Source: Molossus alvarezi
Lineage: Eukaryota > Chordata > Mammalia > Chiroptera > Molossidae
Assembly (NCBI GenBank): GCA_037176705.1
Contig: CM073907.1
Coordinates: 9,579,001 to 9,643,000, forward strand
DNA length: 64,000 bases
Direction: 5' to 3'
Shown: piece after piece, positions 33,405 through 44,569 of the stretch
How the letters are laid out: every line of letters begins with the position of its first letter
How positions within the stretch are numbered: the first letter of the stretch is position 1
Translations under genes and position numbers: made by a program
The notes under the pieces: generated by a model
The model's database searches: none
Told to the model about the DNA's origin: nothing
Seen by the model: only the letters and a program-made list of their open reading frames with translations

Positions 33405-33616
33405 GCCCGGTTGGTGTGGCCCAGTGGTTGAGCATTGATCCATGCACCAAGAGGTCACAGGTTCGATTCCCAGTCAGGGCACATGCCCAGGTTGTGGGTC
33501 CGATCCCCAGTGGGGGGCATGCAGGAGGCAGCCAGTCGATGTTTTCTCATCGATGTTTCTGTCTCTCTCTACCTCTAGCTCTAAAATCATTTTTTAAAAA
33601 AATTTTTTAAAAAGGA
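33405..33616 (+). mobile_element. Ves SINE, type A
   Basis: TSD AAAGGTATGGTTTA at 33391-33404 and AAAAGTGTGGTTTA at 33617-33630. B-box GGTTCGATTCCC is intact; the CT block is short. Confidence 0.93.
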
Positions 33617-33630
33617 AAAAGTGTGGTTTA

Positions 33631-34461
33631 ACTTACTTTCCCTAAAACTTCCTTTCTTTCCTTTTCTCTATTAAGCATATGAATTTTTTTGTGTGGCTTT
33701 GGCCTCCCAAATCCCAGATTTGCCAGCATCAGTATCACTGGAATATTATTTGCCTTTCCACGTGTATGAAGAGTTACAGCCAATTCATTCTCTGTCTATA
33801 AAGTTCCCCACTGGGATTTCCTGGGAAATATTTCCGTGATAGCTTTATTTTGCAGACAAAGGAAACTGAGAAAATAAAATATTTCCGAGAATTTTGACAG
33901 TCTCGACGTTGACAAGTTAAGCGCTGTAAATTTCACAGAGGCAACTAGATCAGTCCTGATACAAGGTGGGAACATCCCTGAATTCCTGTTTGATTGCCAC
34001 CCCTGAGACAGGACTCATGGGACAGCATTTGCCATTTTTAGTTTTTCTCTTGGCAATACCAATGAAAATGGGGCCTGTGTGTGTGTGTGTGTGTGTGTGT
34101 CTGTGTGTGTATTTAGCATGCCCTGAGAATATGTATGCTTTCTGAATAGAATTTCTCAGAGTTCTTTTTTTAAATTCTTACAATTTTCTAAAATTCTACC
34201 TCTGCTGTGATGTTCACTTTGAAACTTTGAGTCAGGCATTGTTCAATGTGTAATTAGTTAATGTAATACTGAAATTCGTACGGGTGAGTAAGAAGGTCTT
34301 GCACATGTACACATGACCACAGCTCAAATCTTTTCCAACCATTTTTTACAACATATGCAGAATACATTAGGTTTGAAGGAAAATCTGCATGTCTGATAGT
34401 AAGAAAAATCTCACTTCTTAAAATGAGCCTGTTTTGAAAACAGTGTAGAAATCTTGTTATT
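33631..34461. other. unique non-coding sequence with (GT)n
   Basis: (TG)n at 34075-34110. No gene is recognised. Confidence 0.5.
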
Positions 34462-34474
34462 AAAAAGGAGGAGA

Positions 34475-34722
34475 GCCCTGGCCGATTTGGCTCAGCGGTT
34501 AGAGCATCAGTTCTCAGACTAAAGGTCTCGGGTTCGATTCCCGGTCAAGGGCACGTACCTCATTTGTAGGTTTGATCCCCGGCCCTGATCGGGGTCGTAC
34601 AGGAGGCAACCAATCGATGTGTCTCTCTCACATCAATGTTTCTCTCTCTCTCCCTCCCTCCCTTCCACTCTATGTAAAAATCAATGAAAAAATATCCTTA
34701 GGTGAGGATTAACAAAAAAAAA
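34475..34722 (+). mobile_element. Ves-like SINE, type B variant
   Basis: GCCCTGGCCGATTTGGCTCAG head, TTCTCAGACTAAAGG in the anticodon arm, tail ATATCCTTAGGTGAGGATT. TSD AAAAAGGAGGAGA at 34462-34474 and AAAAAGGAAGAGA at 34723-34735. Confidence 0.94.
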
Positions 34723-34735
34723 AAAAAGGAAGAGA

Positions 34736-35460
34736 GGGACAAGAACATTTCGTATGAAAATACTGAGAGTTCGAACATATATCTACCGAGACTGCTATTA
34801 TTTTGTAGTCACATGATGGACTGTGTTTTAGGAAGGATTTTCACAGACATGGAATCACTTAATCCTAAAAACCCTAATCCTAAAACGTGTACCCTGATTG
34901 CTAAAGTTTCCGAGTGGGAGCTTACTGGGACATTCATGTAATCATACTGAAGTCGCAAGAAGTCCTGCGGATTTCTCTTGTGTCTGACCTGTGTTCTGGG
35001 CCTGGTACCCTGCCAGGGAACTCTAAAGAGACAGGCAGATCTCTCTTTTCTCTGTCCCAACACAGACAGACCTGGACTGTGTCCCAAGCTGGGCCCGCAG
35101 AGGTTGCTTCTGGCCAGGTGGCTCCTGCCTGAGGGTGGTCCTCCTGGGGGCCCCGCTCCATCCCCCGAGCCCTCCCAGACCTGGATCCACAGCCCTCATG
35201 TAAATATCCCTGCTTCTAATCTCCTTCCCACAGATTCTCTCCGCTTGACATTAGCCAGAGTGATATTTTTTGTCTTCCCTCAAAGGACCCATCTGTATAA
35301 ATTGTTGAGAAACATGAGCCTGCAGCCCCCAGACCTAGTTGGCTGAAGTCATTTGCAAGCAGGTCTGAGGGAAACTGAGCAAAAATACCCCACTTTCTTT
35401 GAACTGAAAGGGGATAATTTATGGGCAGAGAGAATCTTTTAGGATTTCCCCCCAAATAAT
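34736..35460. other. unique non-coding sequence
   Basis: GC-richer middle part, no recognised gene. An overlapping set of frames on both strands (34914-35346) carries no known domain. Confidence 0.4.
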
Positions 35461-35530
35461 AACACTTCTGCTTCTGTGTAGTTTCCTTACTAATCAACGG
35501 GATGAACTAAGTATTGCAGAATTGTGATTT
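35461..35530 (+). repeat. left copy of a 70-bp direct repeat flanking a SINE
   Basis: AACACTTCTGCTTCTGTGTA...GCAGAATTGTGATTT. Aligns to 35746-35815 without gaps and with four mismatches. Confidence 0.95.
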
Positions 35531-35556
35531 TTTTTCCCCTTTTCTTTATAGATTTT

Positions 35557-35593
<37 letters not shown>

Positions 35594-35745
35594 TCAATGA
35601 GAGAGAACATCAATTAGCTGCCTCCTGCATGCCCCCCAACTGGGGATCAGGCCCACAACCTGGGCACGTGCCCTGACCAGGAATCAAACCGGCATCCTCT
35701 TGGTGCATGGGTAGATGCTCAACCACTGAGCCACACTGGCTGGGC
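35531..35745 (-). mobile_element. Ves SINE, type A, minus strand, with 70-bp flanking repeats
   Basis: Poly-T and (GA)n at the left, CCACTGAGCCACACTGGCTGGGC at the right. The direct repeats are exactly at the element's ends, in the position where a 7-20 bp TSD is usual. Confidence 0.95.
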
Positions 35746-35815
35746 AATACTTCTGCTTCTGTATCGTTTCCTTACTAATCAACGGGATGAACTAAGTATT
35801 GCAGAACTGTGATTT
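35746..35815 (+). repeat. right copy of the 70-bp direct repeat
   Basis: AATACTTCTGCTTCTGTATC...GCAGAACTGTGATTT, immediately after the SINE head. Confidence 0.95.
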
Positions 35816-36604
35816 CATACCAGATTATGCAGAAAGCTGAACATTTCCCAGAACGCTTAGATAATCATCGTTCCTCGGCTCTTGCTGGTGTCAAAGGTTA
35901 TGGTAAGCAGCATCTGTGTATCATCTCATTTAATTCTGAAAACAATAGGTTGATATAGGCACTATTATTATTATCCTCATTTTACTGATGGAGAAATAAG
36001 CTTAGGTTATGTCGCAGTATGCAAACCAAGGTACTGACTACACCCTGACCAAGGGCTCGAAGAATATAATAATTACACACTGGATCACTGGAATGTTTTA
36101 TGATGACACAGATTGTGGAAACAGATACTATTTATTATTAATGCCTATTAGTTCCAATCACACATTTAATTAATAGATTTCATATTTATTTCATTTGTTT
36201 ATAAAAACACTCTTTGCTTTTATGATTAAATGAGTGGTGGTAGGGACTATAACTTAATTACATACTGCTTAATTGGTGTGTTAGTTAATTATATGGAGTT
36301 AATTTTAAAAATTAAGTAATTGTATAACGTGTTCCTACTGTTCTAATGTCAATCGGATTTCTCTACTAATTTTGAAACTTTGACTCAAGCATTGTTAAGT
36401 GTATAATTAGTTCATTAAATACTAAATTTAGGATAGGTTATTAGTAAGATTATGCACATATACACACATCACACACAACTCAAATCTCTCCCAGCCATTT
36501 ACTTAACAATATATGCAAAATATATCCGATAGTAAGAAAAATCTGCAAGTCACTTCTAAAAGCAAGACTCTATTTTGAGATCAGTGTGGAAATTCTGTTA
36601 TTTA
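35816..36604. other. AT-rich unique sequence with a MIR trace
   Basis: 35930-36015 (TATTATCCTCATTTTACTGATGG..., shortened) is a diverged minus-strand MIR. The stretch 36120-36440 is rich in TTAATTA cores and repeat-free. Confidence 0.45.
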
Positions 36605-36617
36605 AATTTAGCATTTC

Positions 36618-36841
36618 ATTTTTTTAAAAAATATTCTTTCTTTATTGAGTTTAGAGAGAGCGGAAGGGAGACGGGGAGAGAGATAGAAACATCGAAGAGA
36701 GAGAACATCTATTGGCCGCCTCCTGCACGCCCCCCACTGGAGATCAGGCCCACAACCTGGGCATGTGCCCTGACTGAGAATTGAACCCGTGACTTCTTGG
36801 TGCCTGGGTCAACGCTCAACTGAGCCACACCGGCCGAGCTC
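36618..36841 (-). mobile_element. Ves SINE, type A, minus strand
   Basis: Perfect 13-bp TSD AATTTAGCATTTC at 36605-36617 and 36842-36854. The head end reads CTGAGCCACACCGGCCGAGC. Confidence 0.95.
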
Positions 36842-36854
36842 AATTTAGCATTTC

Positions 36855-37785
36855 TTGGTCTCCTATGATTTAAGTAGATTCTAGGTTGAAAACCCCCTGT
36901 GAGAAAATGACTTAACTAAGTGTCCGGCTACTTTAAGACAGGACCACATGCAATAGCTCTGGGCACAATAAATGTTTGTTGGATTTGAATTTTGAATTTC
37001 AGTGAAATGGTGCTGAAAATTTTACATTAGCTGTAGCCATCCATCTGAATTTAAGCCAGCAGCCACTGCCCTGCACAGAGGACTCATTAATAATGAGATT
37101 TCTACTGAGATTATTTTGGTGACAATAGACAATAAAGCACTTCTCCATTGACTGTTCTGTTCTGATCATGCATGGTTCAATCTTCGGGCTAGTGTCTTTA
37201 ACTCAAAGGAAAAGGATGCCATTTATTATCATTAAGATTTCTGATACTTTACTGGGCAAGAAATTAATATATTTATCTCCATCCCTTATTTTGTAAGGAC
37301 AAAGACATAGAGAGGTTGAGTGACTATGAATGTCACAGAGCTAGCTGCTGTCAGAAGCATAGTGACTCTGGGTCTCAGTTCTGCAGGTACCACACAATAT
37401 CCTTTTAAATGATTAGAAATAAATTACTAATTATTGAGCTCAACGCTTCCACTAGGTTCTCAATGTATATCCTTACTCAATATATATGATGCCTAATGTA
37501 AACACAATTTTCTAGTGGATCATTTTAGTGTAAAACTTTCCTGTGAAGTACTTAAGGCATATTGCATACTCAGGATAAGAGAACTTAGTTCACCAATACA
37601 CTTCTGCAGACTTTTAAGTTGATGCAACCTTTGAGGAGGGAGTTTTAGAAGTGATATCAACAGCCTGAACAAGGGTATTTTTTTCAGTCTTGTAGCTCTT
37701 TCTAGGGTGTTATCTAAAGTGGGGAATAAAAATGTCACAAATGTATGGACACACACACACATATACGCATGCATGAGTCATTGTA
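36855..37785. other. unique sequence with a MIR/L2-like trace
   Basis: 37225-37385 carries AAAGACATAGAGAGGTTGAG, GTCACAGAGCTAGCTGCTG and GACTCTGGGTCTCAG, the minus-strand MIR order. No gene is recognised. Confidence 0.45.
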
Positions 37786-37789
37786 GCAT

Positions 37790-37962
37790 TGTAGCACTCC
37801 CATGGACTGAGAGGTCTCGGTTCAATTTCTGGTCAGGACACATGCCCGAGTTGTGGGCTTGATCCCCAGTAGGGGGCGTGCAGGAGGCAGCCAATAGATA
37901 ATCTCTTACATCAATGTTTCTCTCTCTCTCTAAAAAATCAATAAAAAGATATTTGAAAAATA
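37790..37962 (+). mobile_element. 5'-truncated Ves SINE, older variant
   Basis: Begins within the head at CCCATGGACTGAGAGGTC; the rest is complete to AAAAAATCAATAAAAAG. No TSD was found. Confidence 0.85.
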
Positions 37963-38108
37963 GTTTAAAAATTAAATAAAATAATATATATTATAATGTA
38001 ATATATAATATGTAGATAAGGGCAGGCCAGGAAATAACTAAATTGTAGCAGGGGTTTAGGTTGAATCAAGCAGGTACTATTGGAGACTTTTAAAGAAAAA
38101 TGGACAGC

Positions 38109-38310
38109 CCGGCCAGTGTGGCTCAGTGGTTGAGTGTCAACCCATGCACTGGTTGCTGGTTCGATGCCCAGGTTGTGTACCCGATTCCCAGTGGGGGGCA
38201 TGCAGGAAGTGGCTAATCAGTTTTCTCTCATCAATGTTTCTATCTCTTCCTCTCCTTTCCTCTCTTTCTAAAATATCAATAAAAAGAAAAAAATGTTTAA
38301 AAAAGAAGAG
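38109..38310 (+). mobile_element. Ves SINE, type A, with deletion after the B-box
   Basis: TSD ATGGACAGC at 38100-38108 and 38311-38319. After GGTTCGAT the usual TCCCGGTCAGGGCACAT is missing and the sequence resumes at GCCCAGGTTG. Confidence 0.92.
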
Positions 38311-38576
38311 ATGGACAGCTGTCTTTCCAACATGGTTCTAGATCAGCGACCAAGCTGTAGTGACCCAGCAGATTTCTGTGAGACTGTGACCTTACTGCAA
38401 CAGAACCCCAAATGTCTTCATCTCCCTTGTTTGCTTAGATAGAATGCAATTACGCTCACTGCTGAGATAGTAGTCGAACATTTTAGTAATTTCATGCAGC
38501 TGAACATTCTGAGATTCTGAACCTGGATGATCCTGACAAACTTAGAAAAAATAAAAAATGTATATAAGCTGACATA

Positions 38577-38787
38577 TTTTTTTTTCCTAAAATATGTTTT
38601 TATTGAATTTTAGAGAGAAAGAGATAAAAACATCAATGTGAGAGAGAAGCATTGATTGGCTGCCTCCTGTATGCCCCTTACTGGGGATTGAGCCTGCAAC
38701 CCGGGCATGAGTCCTGAGTAGGAATCAAACTGGGGTCTCTTAGTCCATAGTAGGATGCTCAAGCCACTGAGCCACACCCACCCGGCT
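38577..38787 (-). mobile_element. Ves SINE, older variant, minus strand
   Basis: Reverse head CACTGAGCCACACCCACCCGGCT, middle TGCCTCCTGTATGCCCCTTAC. Diverged, without a clear TSD. Confidence 0.87.
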
Positions 38788-39690
38788 ATTTGCCTCCAAC
38801 CTTGAAAAGGGGTCCTGAATGCACCTTAGCTCGAAAGGAGGCAAAACAAGGTCAAATGCAAGTCAGCATAGGTGGGCTACATTGTTCTCCTCATGCATTC
38901 CAAATGAAGAGGCAATGCAGGGGTTAACTACAAAGTATGCCACCTTGAACCCCACACTCTCTTTATCTGGCTCGCCATAATAAAAGATCAAGAGTTTCTG
39001 TTTATTATCTTATTTTTCCTTTGCTTGCTCCACCAGGCTAAGGCCCGGCCTGGTTATGGATTAACACGGTGATCAATAGCAAAGCCTCCTGTCTCTCTCT
39101 CGGCAGGGGAAAATGAACTCAAAATGCAGTCAAACTCTTATTGATCAAGGATATAGGTCTCACTTTCATTACCTCTGTCTCTTGATAACCCACAAATAAT
39201 GTGATGAGTTCCTAATCTCTCTGATTTTCAATGGACCCTTCACCCCTCCTGCCCGCTGTTACAGCGTGTATTGTCGTCTGTCTAATTCATGGAGTCGCTA
39301 TCGCGCTCATTGGCACGTCAGACCTGGTCAATCAGAGCTAATAATACCACTCTTCACCGGGGACACCGGCTCCAGCGACCTCGAAATATAATCTCCACAG
39401 CAAGGAAATGCAATGTGTAGTCGGCGTCTTTGGGGGACAGAGCCATGGGAGGTCTTCTTGGCCATGCAACGCTAAACCTGGTAGCGACCTTTTCAGGATT
39501 GCACCAGCCTCTGCCAAAGTAGCCCTGATTTTACACATTTATCCATTCAAGTCTCTTGTAGGGCTCACCTTGTCCTAGCTGCTGCTTATCGGACGACCCA
39601 AACTGAGCCACACCCCAGACATTTCTACCACCGTGAACATTGGCTCTCAGGGTAGGCATGGGCGCTTGTTCTAGGAACAGGTCCCAGTAC
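38788..39690. promoter_or_regulatory. candidate conserved regulatory block
   Basis: Repeat-free. 39254-39317 keeps about seven CpGs (GAGTCGCTATCGCGCTCATT, GGCACGTCAGACC) next to TALE/homeobox-like cores (GGTCAATCAGAGC, CTAATTCATGG). Enhancer function is inferred only. Confidence 0.35.
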
Positions 39691-39702
39691 CCTAAGTGTC
39701 TT

Positions 39703-39909
39703 TTTTTTCCTTCCCCTTTATTGATTTTTAGAGAGAGAGGAAGGGAGAGGGAGAGAGAGATAGAAACATTGATGAGAGAGAACATCGATTGGCCCCCTCC
39801 TGCATGCCCCTCACTGGGGATCATGTCTACAATCTGGGCATGTGTCCTGACTGGGAATTGAACCAGTGACTTCCTGGAGCATGGGCCGATGCTCAACCAC
39901 TGAGCTGGG
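39703..39909 (-). mobile_element. Ves SINE, type A, minus strand, head clipped
   Basis: Ends CAACCACTGAGCTGGGC, lacking the usual CCACACCAG before CTGGGC. First of three same-strand SINEs. Confidence 0.9.
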
Positions 39910-39917
39910 CCTGAATT

Positions 39918-40204
39918 TTTTTTTTTTTTTAAGAATATTGCTTTATTATTTATTTATTTATTTTTATCCTCACCCGAGGACATTTTTCCATTTTTTGTTC
40001 AGACAGATTGGGAAGGAGAGAGAGGAAGAGAGAGGGAGAGAGAAACATCGACGTGAAAGGGACACATCGAGTGGCTGCCACCCGCACGACCAACCAGGGC
40101 CGGGGACAAACTGCAACCGAGGTACATGCCCTTAGCGGGAACCGAACCCGGGTCTCTCTGGACCATGGGCCGACACTCTAACTGCTGGGCCAAACTGGCC
40201 AGGG
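39918..40204 (-). mobile_element. Ves-like SINE, type B, minus strand
   Basis: Long poly-T and (TTTA)n, ATCCTCACCCGAGGACA tail motif, head GGGCCAAACTGGCCAGGGC. Direct repeat CCTGAAT lies on both sides (39910 and 40205). Confidence 0.93.
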
Positions 40205-40245
40205 CCTGAATGTTTTTTTCCTTTAAAGATCCTGAAAGTGGTTTT

Positions 40246-40450
40246 ATTTATTTATTTATTTTTCTTTATTAATTTTAGAGAGAGTAGAAGGAAGGAGAGA
40301 GAGAGAGAGAGAACATTGCTTGGCTGCCTCTTGCACATTCCTCACTGGGGATTTGGCACACAACCTGGGCATGTGCCCTGACTGGGAATCGAACCGACGA
40401 CCTCTTGATGCATGGGTCAGTGCTCAACCACTGAGACACACCAGCTGGGC
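40246..40450 (-). mobile_element. Ves SINE, type A, minus strand
   Basis: TSD CCTGAAAGTGGTTTT at 40231-40245 and CCTGAATGGTTTT at 40455-40467. Third of the cluster; all three target sites begin CCTGAA. Confidence 0.92.
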
Positions 40451-40467
40451 AACACCTGAATGGTTTT

Positions 40468-41385
40468 GAGAACCATTGTCACCCCAATAAATTCAATATG
40501 GCACCGAAACATAATCTGAAAAGGATGGTAATGAAATTAATTTGTTTTCCTTCAGCGAATTATTCTAGGTAAATGGAAGCTAGGAGTAATTGCTGTAGTC
40601 TGATAGGAACTCATGGAACTGTCCCCAACTGAATCACTTTTAGGAGAAATATTGGAATATTTTCTGCTGCCAATCTGATGACAAGTTTCAATGACACAAA
40701 AGCCCTCTTTCACGGGGATGATCATGTGCAACAAAGCCAATGAAGCAATCTGCTTGAATTCAGCCCTTAGGGTCTGACTGGTGTTCCCCAGCTCCAGTGC
40801 AAACAATTTGTACACCTGTTGAAGACAAAATAAAATATGACAGTGGTACAAAGTCCGGGGGATTAAAGCGATTTGCACTGAGCTCTTAAAGCAGAGGTAA
40901 CTGCAGGTCTCATTTTTTCCTTTTGTTCAGCAAAGCTGCATTTGAAATTTGACAAGAAAGTCTCCTTCTTCCTTTTTTTTTTTTTTTTGCAAGGGACTAG
41001 GTGGAGTTTCACCGGGTCTCCTCTTTGCTGTGTCTTTTTCGGACTTCACTGGGCTCCATGGAAGGAGATGACAGTAGAGACTTTGTTTACTTGGTAGATT
41101 TTTGGAACTACCCCAGGTGGGAAGGTCTTATAATTCTTTTTTTCAAAATCCTGAGATCAGAAAGTTGGGGGGAAAGAGAGAAAAGTGGGCTTGGTTTAGG
41201 CTGGCAAGAAAACTTGCTTGCTTGCGTATGTATGTATTTATGTATGTATGTATGTATGCATGCATGTATGTATGTATTTATTTATTTGCAAAGATGGAAA
41301 GAGGAGAGGCCTTCAATGTGTTCCCTGAGTGTCTGTGTCTTCCTATGGTGTGGGTCCATATATTCAGGCTCTGATTTGCTCTACT
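40468..41385. other. unique sequence with (ATGT)n microsatellite
   Basis: (TATG)n/(CATG)n at 41225-41286 and a T-run at 40973-40989. Otherwise unrecognised. Confidence 0.5.
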
Positions 41386-41389
41386 CAGC

Positions 41390-41760
41390 TCAAAGTCTGC
41401 TACTGGATACCTTTGATGTTGCCATAATTGTGTGTGTGATCTTCAATCACGGATGTCATCAAATTTTATTAAACTTAATATAGATAAAACCAAGACATTA
41501 TTGATTAGTTCTGCCATGCAAATGACACAGGCTTCCTCTCAGAGTGCTTTTCTTCTGGGGGAAGCTGTCTTTATCCTTTCGATAATACTACTGCCCTCGG
41601 AGCCACTGTGGCTTCTGAGTTTTCTTTTGAAGCTCACATCAATCATATAATTAAGACGTCTTAATACAACTACAGCAATCTCACCATTTTTGCGAGGCGT
41701 GCTCTCTGGTCTGCCGCCGCAATGTTAATTCCTGGCCTCTCTTTCATGTGGGTATAATTA
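41390..41760 (+). pseudogene. L2-type LINE reverse transcriptase remnant
   Basis: One frame (41432 onward) reads DLQSRMSSNFIKLNIDKTKT, matching the L2/CR1-clade RT motif 'W(M/L)..N.LKLN.DKTE.LLI'. About 150 bp later another frame reads SEFSFEAHINHIIKTS, matching the following 'L.SFE.HIN.I.K.S' block. The order and spacing fit one ancient LINE copy with a frameshift. Stops follow, so it is not a gene. Confidence 0.65.
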
Positions 41761-44310
41761 CTGCTTTTCTTTGTTTAGGGTTTTCTGTGGCATATTTCCC
41801 GTTGATCCAGATTTAACCAGATAGACCCCTCTTTGGATTTCAACGTTTCTCCCTTATTAATAAGATTAATTTGATTCTAACAGAGCAAGCCAGATTCTTC
41901 TTCCCTTCTCTAGACATCTGAGCCATGCCCATCATAGGTGAGGCCCGGCAGTCGGTGCCCAAGTGATGCCAAGCAGTTGGATGGAAAATGAAGAATGTGG
42001 ACAGTCTTCCAGATGTGTCAGGGGGCCAGATGTTGGGGAAAGCATCCAGATCACTGAGTTTAAAAAAAAACAACACCAAAAACACAATCATTTCTCATCT
42101 GGGTGTTTTGGCATTAGGCAAACACACACAATTTCCAACTCCCATTACTCGTTTTTGTTTTTTTCCTCCATGCTATTATCAAATCTTATAGTCTCTTTGT
42201 TTTTCTTGCTTTTCCGGTCACGCTGCCTTAAGGATCCTAATATCTAATATGGGAGCTGGTGGAAGGCAGGGAGGGGCAGTGTGGGAGCTTCATCCTGGGA
42301 AAGATTTAAGCAAAGTTCTGGTTGGATTGCTAACCAGCTGTGTTCTATGGCATCAAATCTACAGCTATGGGTACCCACCAGGCACCTGCATTTCTTGAAA
42401 AGAACTAGACCTCCATCCAGATCAAAATATTGGACCTCCCTGCAAAAAAAAGAAAAAAAAGCCTTTGGTTTTTGTTTGAATAAGGTTGGCCTCCTGCTGA
42501 GCTTAAAATAAAAAAAAAACTCACTCTTAAAACACAAGCAAAAGATGAATAACCTTCCCTTGCTTCATGTCTGGGCGTGGAGAGCATACGGTTCCCAGCT
42601 TAAATAAGATCATAAAGTATCTTCACTCCGGGTTCTTGTTAGAGAATTATTTCATGAGACGTTGGCAATTCTGCAGCTGCTAAAGGTTTGTTCAAGCATC
42701 TCATATTCACGTAGGATGTTAGATTTTTTTTTTTCTTTTTTAAACTAGCTGGGACATTTTGCTCAGCTTGCTGGAAAGATGGTTTCTCTGTGCTGTGACT
42801 CATGAGGTCTTCAGGGAACCTGGGGACAATGTGTGTGTACTGTTCTTCTAAAACCATAGTCAACACCAGAAACTGTTTTTTTTTTTTACACAAAAAGATC
42901 AGCAGGCAACTCTTTCTGATTTGAGTTTGGTTTCTAGAAGTTTTGTCGCTGAAAACGGGTGCTTTTCTTTGAGCAGAAAAGGAAAACCATTTGCGAAGTC
43001 AGTGGATTGGGATCTTGTTGGATCTCAGCTCCCTGGAAATTGTCTCTAACCTGTCATCAGGGCCGAGCATCTAAGGGACGTGGGAGGTCTTCTTTGCTGC
43101 CTTTGGAAAGTGCTTGTGAGTCCTAGCTGCACTGGAGCATTTTCTGAGCAGTTTTTAAGAAGTATCGCAGCCTGAGATCCACTTCCTGGCTTTGCTTCTT
43201 CATTGCAATTGCCAAGGTCCCGTCTGCTGCAGGACCTCGTGGTGGTCTGGGGTCCCCCCAGCCTTCCTCAGTCCCTGGCCTATCATCCTCCAGCTGGCAC
43301 CTCAGATCATGTTTTCTGCCTGTTGTTTCCATCCCTCCTTTCTGGAGACCCTCCGGGGACTTCCCATGAGCTCTTGGTTCATCGCAAATGATCACGTAGT
43401 GGTTTCAAGGTCTGTCACTTTTAGTATCAGCCCTTCCCACTCTCCCTGGCTGTCAGAATCATCACCAGCAGGCAACTTTGGTTACTTTGTGTCTCTTTGC
43501 TTCTGCGCACGCCTCCCTTTCCAGATAACACCCACCAGGCTTCAGCTGCCCTGCCCATCGTCCTAGAGTTGAATCCTTCCCACGAACCTCGGCTACCTGC
43601 TGGTGTGTTATAACTCTGTATCCAAGTGTTGCTTGGTCTGAACAAAGTCAGAAAGTGACTAAGGGGTTATCCAGGGGCCTATTTAACTCATACATGCAGA
43701 GATGACCAAATAGAAAATAAAAAAGAATTGATGGTATAATTTGTATTCTTAAAACACTAACCACACCACTTTGTGGTTCCCCAAAAACATTCATCAATAA
43801 ACCAGCTGTCCTCTCTCTCCTCTCAAATATGTTTCCTTCACATGGAAATCGAATTCAATACCTTAGATTTGGGGCGATTGCAATTAATTTCTTGTTGCAA
43901 AACGTCCAGAAGGAACGCGAGAACCAAAGCGTTGTTGTAACAGGAATTCAAGTCTCCGGAGATGGATTTTTAGTTTCCCAATGCACTTGACAATGAGTCA
44001 GCACATCTTCTGTTTTGAGTTTGCTTCTCGCTGTCCCTTAGAGAAAAGAGGAGGAAAAAAATTTCATCTTACACGTTTTTCAGGCTCTGGAAATCTTCCC
44101 ATACACACAATAAGCATTTTTAATGAAGTGAAACCATCCTCAACTTCTTTTTATTTTTAGCAGTACTGGTAACATAATTACTGGTTGGAGTGGTTTTTTT
44201 TTGGTTTGTTTTGGTGGTGGTGGTGGTGATTGTGTGTGTGTGTGTGTGTGCACACGTGTGCTAACATGCATGAGCTGCCTATTAAAGCTCAGACTCTGGG
44301 GCTTCACAGT
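41761..44310. other. unique non-coding sequence
   Basis: Long stretch without SINEs. Short A-runs lie near 42061 and 42440-42520. The plus frame 43192-43566 (124 codons) has no known domain. (TGG)n/(TG)n at 44212-44258 lies just before the next SINE's flank. Confidence 0.45.
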
Positions 44311-44325
44311 AAATTTACTAAATTT

Positions 44326-44554
44326 CTTTTTTTCTCCATTTACTTTTAGATAGTGTGGGAGGGAGGAGGGGAGGGAGAGAGAGAGAGTAACATCGATGTC
44401 AGAGAGACACATTGATTGATTGCCTCCCACACGACCCCCACTGGGGCTGGTATCAAACGTGCAACTCACGTATGTGTCCTGGACTAGGAATCGAACCCAA
44501 GACTACTTGGTCCATGGGCCTATGCTCTAACCGCTGAGCCAAACCAGCCAGGGC
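44326..44554 (-). mobile_element. Ves-like SINE, type B variant, minus strand
   Basis: Perfect 15-bp TSD AAATTTACTAAATTT at 44311-44325 and 44555-44569. Head CTGAGCCAAACCAGCCAGGGC. Unlike the other type B copies, it lacks the terminal ATCCTC...GAGGAT hairpin. Confidence 0.95.
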
Positions 44555-44569
44555 AAATTTACTAAATTT

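Noticed and set aside
41001..41483. 160-codon plus frame
   Set aside because: It crosses an ATGT microsatellite and leaves the L2 frame. Only the short L2-like part downstream has meaning.
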